Source of the DNA: Sinotaia quadrata
Taxonomy: Eukaryota > Mollusca > Gastropoda > Architaenioglossa > Viviparidae
Assembly (NCBI GenBank): GCA_028829895.1
Contig: CM054178.1
Location: 21,980,006-22,044,005, forward strand
Reading direction: 5' to 3'
DNA: 64,000 bases
In this document: positions 12,337 through 43,239 of the stretch, in pieces
How positions within the stretch are numbered: the first letter of the stretch is position 1
Layout of the letters: the number at the start of each line of letters is the position of its first letter
Translations under genes and position numbers: made by a program
The notes under the pieces: generated by a model
Seen by the model: the letters and a program-made list of their open reading frames with translations, nothing else
What the model was told of the DNA's origin: nothing
Database searches by the model: none

Positions 12337-13757
12337 TAGGTTTGCCAGACGTCCGGTAAAAGGACATGTCCTCCGCTCGGCAGGCAAAGCTAAAAACCTT
12401 TAAAATGCCCAGCTTTTTTGTAATATTTTAATTTTATAATTTTTTTACGTATATCTACCGTATGTTACACATTGTTACAATGTAAAGTCTATGCAACTCT
12501 GCGAACCAGTCATTCTAGCAATTTAGCTCTATGCTCTAGTCTCTATTGTGAAAATGTTCATGTTGTTTTTGGTTCCGGTAGCAAAGACGCATTTTTTTTT
12601 TAATTTATATTTTTTGCCACCTATTTTTATAAAAATGGCTTCTACAAAGAAAAAAAATGAAAATTCTCGAACACTATGAAAAGTATGTTTCCGTTCTTCG
12701 TTGAAGGACGCAAAGAGGCAAAGTGTACGAGTTGCCATAGTTACTTGTCCGTTGCCGACAAACTAGCTCCTGACTGGGAGCGCCATGTTGACAGCGAGCG
12801 CCATGTTGACAGTGAGCGCCATGTTGACAGCGAGAGGCACAGAAACCTAATCAAAGTGTCAACGTCTTTTTTCAGCCTAAGCACTCAGCACTAAGCACTA
12901 ATCACTCAAAATGTTTGCAGAAAGCGCATGCGGCTGAAGCAACTTTGGCATTTCATACAGTTTGTCATCATCAGCCTTACAACACGATGACCTGCACAAA
13001 CTGGTTTGATGAACGCATCATTTGAAGATTCGGAAATCGCCTAAAAAATTTCATGTGCATAAACAAAACTGAGGCAATAATAAACTAGCTAATTGGCTCC
13101 CACACTGTTGATTAACAGGTAAAATCGTTAGGTGGCATTTCATGTTTCCGTCTTTCAACAGATGCTAGCAATCACGGTTCGCAGAAAATATTTCCCGATC
13201 GTTGTTCAATACTTTGACTGGAAGGCAGGTGGAATCCAAACTAAGATTCTCGGGATAGACAACACACCAAATGAAACCTCAGAAAGAATATCACAGAGTT
13301 ATTTTGAGGACACTCCAAAGATATGATTTGTCCTCAAAATGTGTTGCTTTTGCTGGAGACAATGCTAATGTACATTTTGGAGGCATTAACGGAAGAGAAG
13401 GTAAAAACGTGTTCTCTCGTTTGAAAGACGCCTTGAGCAAGCTGTTAGTGGGCGTTGGATGTCCTGCTCACGTTCTGCACAACTTCATCCAACATGGCGC
13501 AGATTTAATGCAGATTGACGTTGAAACTGTTTTCTTGAAGATATTCAATTACTTTTCTATTTACAGTCAGAACAGAAACTTTAAAAGACTTTTGTGACTA
13601 TGTCGACATTAGCTATCAGCAACTACTCTATCACTCTAAAACTAGATGGCTCACTTTGTTTCCAGCTGTTGAGGTTGTTACTGCTCTGAAAGAATACTTT
13701 TCTTTTTCTGTAAATCAACCAACTGCTATGATAGAAAAAAATTATATATATTTATAA
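12337..13757 (+). pseudogene. hAT transposase pseudogene (ZBED/C17orf113-like), two frameshifts
   Basis: A 5' end TAGGTTTGCCAGACGTCCGG (12337) resembles a hAT terminus. A BED-type zinc finger frame starts at 12676 (CTSC...HVDSERH). Core transposase follows in three successive frames: YFDWKAGGIQTK (13132-13320, frame 1), KCVAFAGDNANVHFGGING and VGVGCPAHVLHNFIQHGADL (13320-13597, frame 2), then TETLKDFCDYVDI and SKTRWLTLFPAVEVV (13572-13757, frame 3). The GDNxNxNFGG, GCxAHxxHN and SKTRWL blocks are diagnostic of this family. It needs two frameshifts, lacks the C-terminal dimerisation domain and has no visible 3' terminal repeat. Confidence 0.8.
12778..12840 (+). repeat. 18-bp triplication inside the BED zinc finger
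   Basis: GAGCGCCATGTTGACAGC and near-copies occur three times in a row, plus a partial fourth. They give (ERHVDS)3-ERH and so duplicate the distal zinc-binding histidine of the finger without breaking the frame. Confidence 0.8.
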
Positions 13758-14374
13758 TACAAATAATAATCACTCACTTAAAAACAAGACTACATTGCTA
13801 TTCTCTATATTGTTCATCGTTAGAAAATAAAATAATTAAAAATTATATACAGAATGTTAATCACTTAATTTAAAACATTATACATCTATTCTCTGTCTAC
13901 TTACATCATTATTTTGTACATAATTATGTTTACTCTGTCTATTTACATCATTATTTTGTTTACTGCATCATTCATGCATCCAGTGGCCTCATGCTACTCT
14001 TTGCGTAATTTATTCAATCACCAGATTGTTCATCAGACTCTCATATCAGGCTATCTCTTATCAAGAGTATGACTGAGTGTGACTGGGGTGGGGGGGTTGA
14101 GCCATCAATGTGTCTCTCTGCTTATCTGGTTGTATGACCAATCTTTGGCTTGTGCCTAATGCAATAGGTGCAAGAGGACTAACTGTGACACACAATACTA
14201 ACATTCGTCATTGCATTCACCCAAGCAAAACGTCAAAAATGTCCTCTTCTCCAGCTTCTTGCTTTTAATATAAGAGAGTCAAATTACCCAAATTACCTCT
14301 GCTCCTATAGGCAGCACACTTCACTTATAATAGCACCAGACACCCTCCAGTCAATTTACTGCTAACCCAGATTC

Positions 14375-14640
14375 TGATACAGTAGCGCAAGTCAGGAGGT
14401 AGGATACTGCCCTCTCATTCAAATGACCCCGCTGGGTTTGATCTGTAGGCAGAAAAAAAGAATTTAGAGATAATTTTAGCCTCTCCTCCAGTCCACAGCA
14501 GTGAGTGTCTAGTCCTCATCAGATGTAATGATAAAGCAGGTCCTGTCTGCCATAGGCCCACAGGCATAGATACTCCGGAGTGAAGCCAAGTTTGTCTGTC
14601 TTTGTGTCCATCACCCATCAGGTATATCATTGGGTGCTTT
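14375..14640 (+). mobile_element. Candidate tRNA-derived SINE
   Basis: It begins with a tRNA-like stretch: an A-box-like TAGCGCAAGTCAGG at 14384, CCCTCTCATTCAAATGACC, and a B-box-like GGGTTTGATCTG at about 14434-14446. A non-tRNA body of about 190 bp follows. This is the usual arrangement of mollusc tRNA-SINEs, but a consensus comparison is lacking. Confidence 0.35.
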
Positions 14641-15027
14641 CTTAAAATGGGTATAGGAAGAGACGGGCATTAAGAGCATGACAGTTCCAGTCAACTCACC
14701 AAACTAACCAATCAATGTGCAAGCTCAGCCATGTGTACGAATGTACAAAAACTCACCTGAAAATTGTTAGTTGAATGCAGCTGACCATTGAGGCAACAAA
14801 TATTTTGGCTCCCAGTGTTAACATAGTATAATCAAACCACTAACCTTATTGCCGGTTATCAACACTGCAGAAAATCATCCTCTGTATATATTACTGCCGA
14901 AGATCAGCACTTTGTCTGAGACATTATCTCAGTTGTTGAATTCATCGAGCCTCAAGCCATGAAGCAACACCAGAATGGAATGACCTACAGGTCAGAGACA
15001 CAGTTCCATGGACCTTGTATGCGAACA

Positions 15028-15030
<3 letters not shown>

Positions 15031-15077
<47 letters not shown>
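15031..15077 (+). repeat. (CA)n microsatellite
   Basis: About 23 CA units upstream of HDHD5. Confidence 0.95.
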
Positions 15078-15080
<3 letters not shown>

Positions 15081-16273
15081 TTCACTGGAACCCCATACAT
15101 CACATCAGGGAACCAAAGCTAAATGACTATAAACCCAACAAGCTGAACAGCTTCAGTCAGTTGCAGACAAACTCTACCAAAGTACTCTAGAGTTCACTCA
15201 AAACATTCAGTGTTCTCTTATAATCTCATTTATAAATCACTCATACAAATGAAACAAATAACTACTACAGTTCCATAGAACTCAAGAGGACATTTTCTTA
15301 TGTTTCTATGGGGTATTAATTAGGAACTTAAATAATATATACACTAATTGTAACTGTTGTACTATTAGTTAAATGTAACCATGCTGTCTTATGTTATTTC
15401 TTGTTGAATACAATTATTGTTGATTCATAGACCACTCGTGTTAGCATGACCCACTTACGTGTTATATGTTGTAGTCTCTCACCTGTATTTACTTATTATC
15501 CTGGCTGTATGTATCAGGGGGCTCGAGCTATCTTCTAAAACTGTCACTCTTCTATTCTACATTATCCATCATTTATCCTTTTAAAACGTGTGGCCAGCCA
15601 GAAGGTGTGTTTTTTGGGGGGATTAGCATTAAGGTTACAGCAGGCCAGGGTGATGGAGAATTAACATCTTACCATCTCCCAGCAAAACGTCACACCATGT
15701 CTGATTTATGCAGCCAGAGCCGATCTGGCACAGGGTTGATCATCAAGATTACACTGCCTCGTGTATAATATTACTCTCGGCATTATATTGAATCGGCGTG
15801 TTGTGTGGCACTAACTACAATAGATTCGGCAGTCAGTACAATAATGTCAAGGGATCGGTCACAGACCTCACTCAGTTCATGTGGACGCCAATATAAAATG
15901 TCGAAAATTCGCCCTCTGTAGTAAACCTTTGATAGTTTCAGTAAAGTTCAGTAAAACGATGTACAGTTTGTTTTGTTTGTTTAAAATCGTCGTTAAAAAT
16001 AAAAACAAATAACACAATTACAATACAGTTATCAATTAATTTCCAATCACAAATTATTTGAACCGCCCTGTATGTACAATAAAAATTGTGACACTTTAAT
16101 ATAGTGTGTTTGATCACGACAAACTCTTAGTTAAGAAATAAATAAGCAATACTTCTGTGTTAAATCAAAATTATTTTCACAAAGAGAATTATTCTCTGAA
16201 ATATTCTGTACAGTCTTTCTGCATTGAAGCCGCTGGATCGCTTGGGCCATTGAATGCAGCGTAACAGAAAGTT

Positions 16274-16297
16274 TGACGTCATCTATATCGTGATTGG
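16274..16297 (+). promoter_or_regulatory. HDHD5: HDHD5 proximal promoter: CRE palindrome and inverted CCAAT box
   Basis: A perfect CRE, TGACGTCA, lies at 16274-16281 and an inverted CCAAT box (ATTGG) at 16293-16297, 105 and 86 bases upstream of the chosen ATG. No TATA box is evident. The combination is typical of CREB/ATF plus NF-Y driven housekeeping promoters; its use here is inferred from position only. Confidence 0.5.
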
Positions 16298-16378
16298 TTG
16301 TTAACAAACACACCTCCATGGCCGCAGTTCATGTCAAGGACATGGAAGAGTCACAGCAGAAGAACAACAGCTGACAAA

Positions 16379-36146
<19,768 letters not shown>

Positions 36147-36492
36147 AACTTGGACAGAGAGATTAATAATTGTTTTATTGTGTACTTTTCTGTGCGTGTA
36201 CAGATGATACAGAACAATTGAGAATATAAGCTGCATGCTAGTCATTACAACCCTGCACATATTGCTGAATTACTATAAACATAATGTCTCTTGAGCTCTG
36301 TATGACCAACAACAAGTAGGTATAGAAAAATATTTGTTCATTCGTGAATGTATTGATTTTATTTTCCTCAGCCGATATATGGAAATAATGAGTATGAATT
36401 TAAAAACAGGTAAGTAAGGTGTGTTTTACCAGTGGTGCCTAAAAAAAAAATAATGATGCATAAGTTTTGGTTTACCTACAATTGGTGTCTAA

Positions 36493-36498
36493 AATAAA
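36493..36498 (+). promoter_or_regulatory. Candidate poly(A) signal for HDHD5
   Basis: This is an AATAAA hexamer about 350 bases after the HDHD5 stop codon, followed by a T-rich tract at about 36514-36525. Other variants are nearby, so the true 3' end is uncertain. Confidence 0.3.
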
Positions 36499-37499
36499 TC
36501 ATGATGCAATTGACTTTTTTTTTTTGGCTGCAAGAACAATATATCTAGCAATACAGAATTTGAACTTGAAAGGAAACCAAAAATTCACAACTTACTGATG
36601 CAAAGAAGGATGTCTCTTTTGACATTTAGTTAAGGGGAGTTAATTTTGGCATACGTGCACACAAGATAGTGTAAAGAAACGTAAGCTGCAATATAACTAG
36701 AAGATTAAATGGTAAAGAGTTTTAAATACTTCCACTGCATCCTTAATAGACCATAGTTTCTTGTTTGTAAGGAAACTTCTTGGGATCACAATTTCTACTG
36801 TATATACCTACTATAGGTAATACACACACAGGGCATTTTGACCAAGGTCATGCACACCAGACCTTAATAGGAGTAAATGATAAGTGTCATTATGTCATTC
36901 TTTGCATTTATAGTGTGTATTTGGGGCATGTTCACATGAAAGAAAGTTTCTACTGTTTTTCATTTACTGAAAAGGATTGAAGAGTGAAAGTATAAGCATT
37001 CTTACAAAAGTTTTTTATTCATCTGTTCTTATATCCAAATGATAACTGATCGTTTTCTTCATAATAATGGTTGCATTCTTTTTCCCCATCATGATAAATG
37101 GGTTCTCATTTTCCTCATCATGATTAGTGGATTTCTTTTCTCATTATAATAACTGGGTTCTTGTTCTTCCACTCATGATGGCTGGACTTAGTTCTTATTA
37201 TGACTGGGACTTGTTCTCATCATCATATGCAAATTACATTTGTTCTCAGATTTGAAGATATTTGTTGTTAATATCTGACATAAATAACTTTTAAAAAATA
37301 AGTTAAAACTAGACAGCAGGTAGAATTAATTCAATAAACATTTAATCTACAGATAGCTAGAGAATCTATAGACAGATAATTGAAATGGGATCCAATCATT
37401 TTAGTTATCCTTTCTAAAATTAAAACAAAAATGTATGTATGATTAAAATGATTTAAGGAAAGTGTTAACTGAGTCTTTGAAAACTGTATGATTAAGAGA

Positions 37500-37555
37500 T
37501 CTAGGTACTGGCCTTGATTGAAGGTTGTCAGAGTTTGATTCTCACCTTGATCACT
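37500..37555 (+). mobile_element. Short tRNA-SINE-like relic
   Basis: CTGGCCTTGATTGAAGGTTG followed by a B-box-like AGAGTTTGATTCTCACC resembles the 3' half of a tRNA-derived SINE head. Only the head is visible. Confidence 0.25.
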
Positions 37556-37960
37556 AAAGTTGGAGAGTTTACCATTTTGGAAATATTGAGCTAAAGTCTG
37601 ATTGTAAAATCCCTTAGATATAAAGCACTAATTCAGTAACATGAAAAATTATTAAATTCTAACAAAACTTGGGCATTTAAAATATTTTAGATTTTCACCA
37701 AACATTTCTAATTTTCTGCAGATTTCTATTGATGTTATTACTGAAGATTAAAAAATCAGAGGGAAGGTTTCTCCGATGTCATTGTATGAAAGTTTCTGTA
37801 TATTGTGTAATCTGGCTTATAATTCTTAACAATTGATATATTCACTAGTAAGTCTTTATTTCACTAGAAACTCTAATATGGATATCAACTTTCAACATAA
37901 GATTATAAACTAGACCATTTTAAAACTAAAAGAACCTTTACAAGCCAAAGATATACATCC

Positions 37961-38131
37961 CAGTGCCATCTTAACGCTTGGGCATGCTGGGCAGTTGCCT
38001 GGGAGCCCCATGCCAATCTATGTATGTTGTCACTTGCTGTCAATTTTTATTCCTGTGAGTGGTTGTGTAGGTAGTGGCCCCAGTGCACTGCTTTTTGCCC
38101 GTGGGCCTATAATGTTGTTAAGATGGCCCTG
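37961..38131 (+). mobile_element. 171-bp hAT-like MITE, copy 1
   Basis: It starts CAGTGCCATCTTAACGC and ends GTTAAGATGGCCCTG, an imperfect terminal inverted repeat. The body shares long stretches with 60083-60253 on the opposite strand, for example CAATTTTTATTCCTGTG and CCAGTGCACTGCTTT. No target duplication was found next to the ends. Confidence 0.75.
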
Positions 38132-40062
38132 CTGGTGCCTTGATATAACATGGTCCTTGGGGTCCAAAAAATTCAACCACATTGCACGAGGCTGCATTAT
38201 AACAAAGGATCTTTTCTGGTATATATAAACCACCCATGTCACCTACTGTTTATCAACTTACTATATTCTATAATTAATGTACAACTGTACGACAAAATGA
38301 GCAAATGAATGGGAAGAACTGACAGTTTTATTGCTAGCACACACAGTAACCACTTATTTAAAAAGAGTCTCTTATTTAACTATCACAGTCGGTCTCGAGG
38401 CAGGGGACAAATTATCCTGATTTTCTTGGTCATGGTCAACTCTACATTTTTTTTAATTGTTCAAAGAAACAGCTTCAAAGAATATTACACTGTAAGTGTA
38501 CTTTGAAGAGATGTGTGACAAATCTGTGAATAAAAAAAGTGTCTGTTAACTGTTAAATGAGTTTGAAATATTTCAAAACAATAGTGATCATTGTTAAGCT
38601 GTGTTTACAAAGTGGCAAGTACATGTACAATGTACTGAACATTTTTACTGTATAAAGTTTAGGCATGGTCGGCAAACAATCACAAATTGAGCCAGTTGAT
38701 TTAATACAGTGATGTTAACTCTGTACATGTAAATTTGAAGAGGCTGGATGGTAAAAAAAAAATGGGGTCCACAGGCTGTCCATATTGTATGTGGGTCCGC
38801 AATATACCAAGACACCAGTGTATGCATGCTTCTAATGTCATTTGCAAAAGGATTTGGGGAAAGTCATTGAAACAAAATTAACTAAATTCAAAATGGATGT
38901 TAGGAAATATTCCTTACATATAGTTTACCTTTAAATGCATAATTACAATATCTGAGAGAGAAAAAATATTTCTACAGACAATTATGGTGAAAATCTAGGT
39001 CTGGAGGAGATTGGGAAATGGTAAAGAGGCAGCATTCTAAGCTTATTTTGATGAGATGCTTATAATTTTGGAAACAAAAAATCTGGATTCTCGTGTATAT
39101 CATTGGTTGAGGATGGGGGGGGGGGGGAACAAATCAAATGATTGATTATATGTGAAGACATATTTGTCATGAAATAAATAACCATAATATTTCAAACTGA
39201 TTTCAATTAAAGCCTATTGCTTAGCAATCAACTTACACATTGCAACTACAATAATAAATTGTTCATACTTTTGCTTTAGCACTTTTATGAATTTTATTAT
39301 AAATAATCATGTATTCTAGCATTTATTTAATAGTTGTGCCCATTTTCCTTCCTTCACTTTTAGGGTTCTTCTCTGTTGTACTTTTTTTTTGTTTGTTTTT
39401 AAAGTACAATTTGTTAATGTCATTGCCTGATTGCCTCCACACTTTTGCTGGGTTTTTTTTCCTATTTTTTGTGGATTGTTTGTGTTTTGATAAGCAACTT
39501 TATCCCCATTCTCCACATTTTGTCATGAAGTAATCAAGTCCAGTACACACCTCTCTCAAACTGAATCCGGTGACCCTGATCTGTTTCTGCATTCAAATAT
39601 TGTTGGTTAATGAGATTAAAAAAGCATTCACCATATTACTCTAGTGTGTGTATTTTGTTCAAAACCTCATGGTTGATTTTTTTTTTTTTTTAATTTAGTG
39701 TCCTTTTGAATGAATTCTTTTTTTTTTTTTATTTATGTAACAGTTAACTCACAATTTCTTTGAGATTTTCATTTGTGACTTATTACTCAATAACTCAAAA
39801 AATAATTTAGTGTTTGTGAATGCTTTGTGCCTGTCTTGTGGCTATCATGGCACTCTTGGTAAAGTGGATACTTATGTTCATTCTATCTTTGAGTATACAC
39901 AACAGTGGTATATATGTATGTGTGTATGCAATTTATTAAAACTTGTTTTAGTGACAACACTTAATGAAAACCTGAATTGTAAGTAGCTAAAAGAAGTTTG
40001 TATCAGTGTTCTAGTAACACTTTGCACTTTTAATTTATAGATTATTTGTTTATTGTACGTTT

Positions 40063-40180
40063 AAATCATTGTCCCCTGAACTTGACTAGCATACATAGAA
40101 AAAATCATTGTCCCCTGAACTTGACTGGCATACATAGAAAAAATCATTGTCCCCTGAACTTGACTAGCATACATAGAAAA
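40063..40180 (+). repeat. 39-bp repeat, 3 copies
   Basis: AAATCATTGTCCCCTGAACT starts at 40063, 40102 and 40141. A short frame across it (HCPLNLTSIHRKN repeats) is a by-product of the 13-codon unit. Confidence 0.92.
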
Positions 40181-41017
40181 GAAAATTGGTACAAGACTCC
40201 ATCTATCTTACCCAATAGGTGTATTTGCATGTATCTGTTTAGTAAGTTTTGCTCTGGCAAGTAATGGAATTGAGCTAACAAAATGTTTCTTGTATGTATG
40301 GAAGTTTGTAAGTCCTTTTATTTGAAGTTTGAATTTAATAAATTTTGATAATATAGTAGCTTTTGTATGTATATATATAATAACTTCAGTATTTCACAAA
40401 TTGTAGTATTATTTTTTTAATGTGTCCATTTTTCTTATTTTCATTTTTTAATGGTAGTAATGCAGAAATGAAGTAGTAAGTTTCAATTGGTTATATTGGG
40501 GGTGGGTGGGGAGAGGAATAGAAGAAATGGTATGATTTTATTTTCCTAAATTTATTTTGTATGGGTGGTGTATTACATAAATACTTCAATAACATGAATG
40601 GACTGTCCTCAGAGGCATTTAAAAATAATTATATTTACAAAGATGGAGTATACTATGACTTGAGTATGTGAGGCAGTTCTCATACTAATAAATTCTTGTC
40701 TAAGCTTAACTCAAACTTGATCCTATGTTTTTATTTTAACTTGACTAAATTTCATTAAGTTTATTTAACAAAAGATAAACGTTCTTGTAAGTTTAGTTGT
40801 CTCATAGTGGTGATTTTGTTGTTAAAGGTACATGGAAATCAATGAAAGATATGAATTATAAAGTTTTCCAGGGCAGTTTGTATGATAGACAATAAATTAT
40901 ATTAGTATTATTAATATTATCTTGTTTGTTTGCATGGTGTACAGATGTTTATGGTTCTTTTCAATTCAAATCAAAATGTTCTCTAAAATTGCATCTCATA
41001 TATTAGTGTTATCTGAA

Positions 41018-41272
41018 ATCTCACATGACCATGTAATTTCAGTAGTGTAATATCACATGACCATGTAATTTCAGTAGTGAAATCTCACATGACCATGTAA
41101 TTTCAGTAGTGAAATCTCACAAGACCATGTAATTTCAGTAGTGAAATCTCACATGACCATGTAATTTTAGTAGTGAAATCTCACATGACCATGTAATTTC
41201 AGTAGTGAAATCTCACATGACCATGTAATTTCAGTAGTGAAATCTCACATGACCATGTAATTTCAGTAGTGA
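41018..41272 (+). repeat. 32-bp minisatellite, 8 copies
   Basis: Copies of TCACATGACCATGTAATTTC followed by AGTAGTGAAATC, nearly uniform. It lies in the HDHD5-SLC22 intergenic region. Confidence 0.93.
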
Positions 41273-42959
41273 GGAACCATCAAGGTAATATATATATTCT
41301 GTTTAACAAAGAGACATTAAAACAAAAACTGGTAGTTTACAATGCAGCAGTGAACTGTAAGAATCACACATACAAAAAAAAAAAGTTAAAGTCTTGATAA
41401 TCCTAAAGATTTACTGCTAATTTTTAAAGGAGAGCTTATAAAGGACTGACACTTTCTCTCTTGTCTTCTGCTATAGAATCTATTTAGCAAGCTAGCTAAC
41501 TATTTATCTATCTATATTATGGTCTAGTTCATCACCTCATTTCAGTCAAAGTCACATTAAGAGGTTCCAATATGTGCAGAGCTAGGTACATTTTATTATA
41601 TACTGTTTCATAAATCAACTTTTTAAAAGTAAAATTAAAGTGCAATTGCAATCAATATGATGATTACTCGGATCCTCACAAATAATGTCCTAGATATGGT
41701 TCATATCTTGTACAGTTAGCTCTATTTAATTTAATTATTTGTGTGTTAATGTTCCATGTATCTTTAACTAATTATTCTCTTTTTCATTTTTGCATCTATA
41801 CAATAATTTCAATTAAAATTGGTTCAGTCAGTCAATGACTGACAGTGGATTAACATTAATTGTAATAGAAACTCATTTTTAAAGACTGTTTTATCTCTCT
41901 CTATTTATCTATCTATCTCAGTAGTGAGCACACTTATCTGCTATAATTATTAGAATCACTTTGCTAATCAACCAGCTATCATCTTTATTAGTTCATGCGT
42001 TGTCTTTGCACATTGAATAGCTTGCTATAAATCTTTATCAAATCATGCATCACCTTCCAACACTGGATTGCTGTCTATAAGTCTTTATCTAGTCAGGCAT
42101 CGTCTTTGTACACTAGATAGCTAGCTATAAGTTCTATCATTTTATTCATTACATGATTTTCTCTGTCAGTCTCTATCAAAGTCTTTCAGTTCAAGCACTG
42201 CCTATACCTGTCACAGTTATCAGTTGATGCACAAATTGTTTTAAGTAATACATGAACTCTATGTAAGTGTGTTTCTTTGTTAAGATATTTTAATTTACTG
42301 TTTTTGTTTTGTTTTGTTTTAAAGTAGCAGTTTAAAGACAACTGTTTGTTGATTTTCTTATAAAATACCAGTTTAATTGCAGCTGTGTTTTAGTAATACC
42401 ACATTTTATTGTATTGTTTTCAATAATACCAATTTTAGTATATTGTTTTCAAAACAAATATATTAATACTGTTACAGTAATACCATATTTTAGTGTTTTC
42501 CATAATACCAGTTTTAGTATATTGTTTTCATGAAAAATATATTAATACACTATTTTCAGTAATGCCATATTTTAGTATATTTTTATTCTTAACAAAATTC
42601 TCAAATCATTCAGACTCACATATTTAGAAATATGAGTATACTTTGTGAGGATACATGATGGAAATGAGAATACTTTTTAATATCTATTTACTTAAATTAC
42701 TTATTTATGGATGCAAATCTAAGTTTTAATCTTTATCCTGAATTTTTACTTCATTATTCTTAATTTTTAATCTCACTTCTAGTGAACTGCATGCTACAGA
42801 AAAATAAAATGTTTTTTCCCAATCTGAATGATATCTGTTTCATACATCTGTTGTATATGCAGTCATGGCATGGTTATGTTGTTGGGTTTTTTTTAATGCT
42901 GAAATAAACCCATTTATCTAAAATAGCCTAAATTCAGACAGGAAGACTGCAATAACAGT

Positions 42960-43239
42960 ACTGTGGCTTCTATAATCATGAAAATAAATAATTTAATGAG
43001 TATATAATAACTGCACACAGCTCTCTACATGTTGAAAAAGTGCTTGACTTTCATAATCACAATGATAAATAGCTTAAACAAACATACAAAACAAGATACA
43101 TGATAACCATACATGGCTCTCTACACACTGAAACAGACCATGACTTTCATAATCACGATGATAAACAACCTAAACAAAACAGTTGTGATAACCATACACA
43201 GCTCTCTACACACTGAAACCAAGCTTTCGTAATCGTGAT
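42960..43239 (+). repeat. ~86-bp tandem repeat, left part (interrupted by the LTR element)
   Basis: Copies of a unit containing GCTCTCTACA start at 43020, 43115 and 43201 (spacings 95 and 86). Other shared words are GACTTTCATAATCAC and GATAACCATACA. The array continues after the LTR element. Confidence 0.8.

Larger units (their letters stand above)
13758..16273. other. Intergenic stretch upstream of HDHD5
   Basis: Contains the SINE candidate at 14375-14640 and a CA tract at 15031-15077. A GC-richer segment at about 15590-15760 is of unknown nature. No gene supported. Confidence 0.5.
36500..42959. other. HDHD5 downstream intergenic region
   Basis: AT-rich sequence holding the MITE at 37961, the arrays at 40063 and 41018 and a degenerate TTTTAGTATATTGTTTTCA repeat at 42400-42580. 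No coding region supported. Confidence 0.5.

Noticed and set aside
16298..16378. Upstream in-frame ATGs (16298, 16331) as the HDHD5 start
   Set aside because: They sit within about 20-60 bases of the CRE/CCAAT pair and would add a 27-residue leader unlike a mitochondrial presequence; 16379 fits better, though it is not proven.
37500..37555. Possible true tRNA gene
   Set aside because: Only a B-box-like half is visible and no cloverleaf can be completed; at best a SINE relic. No tRNA or rRNA gene was found elsewhere.
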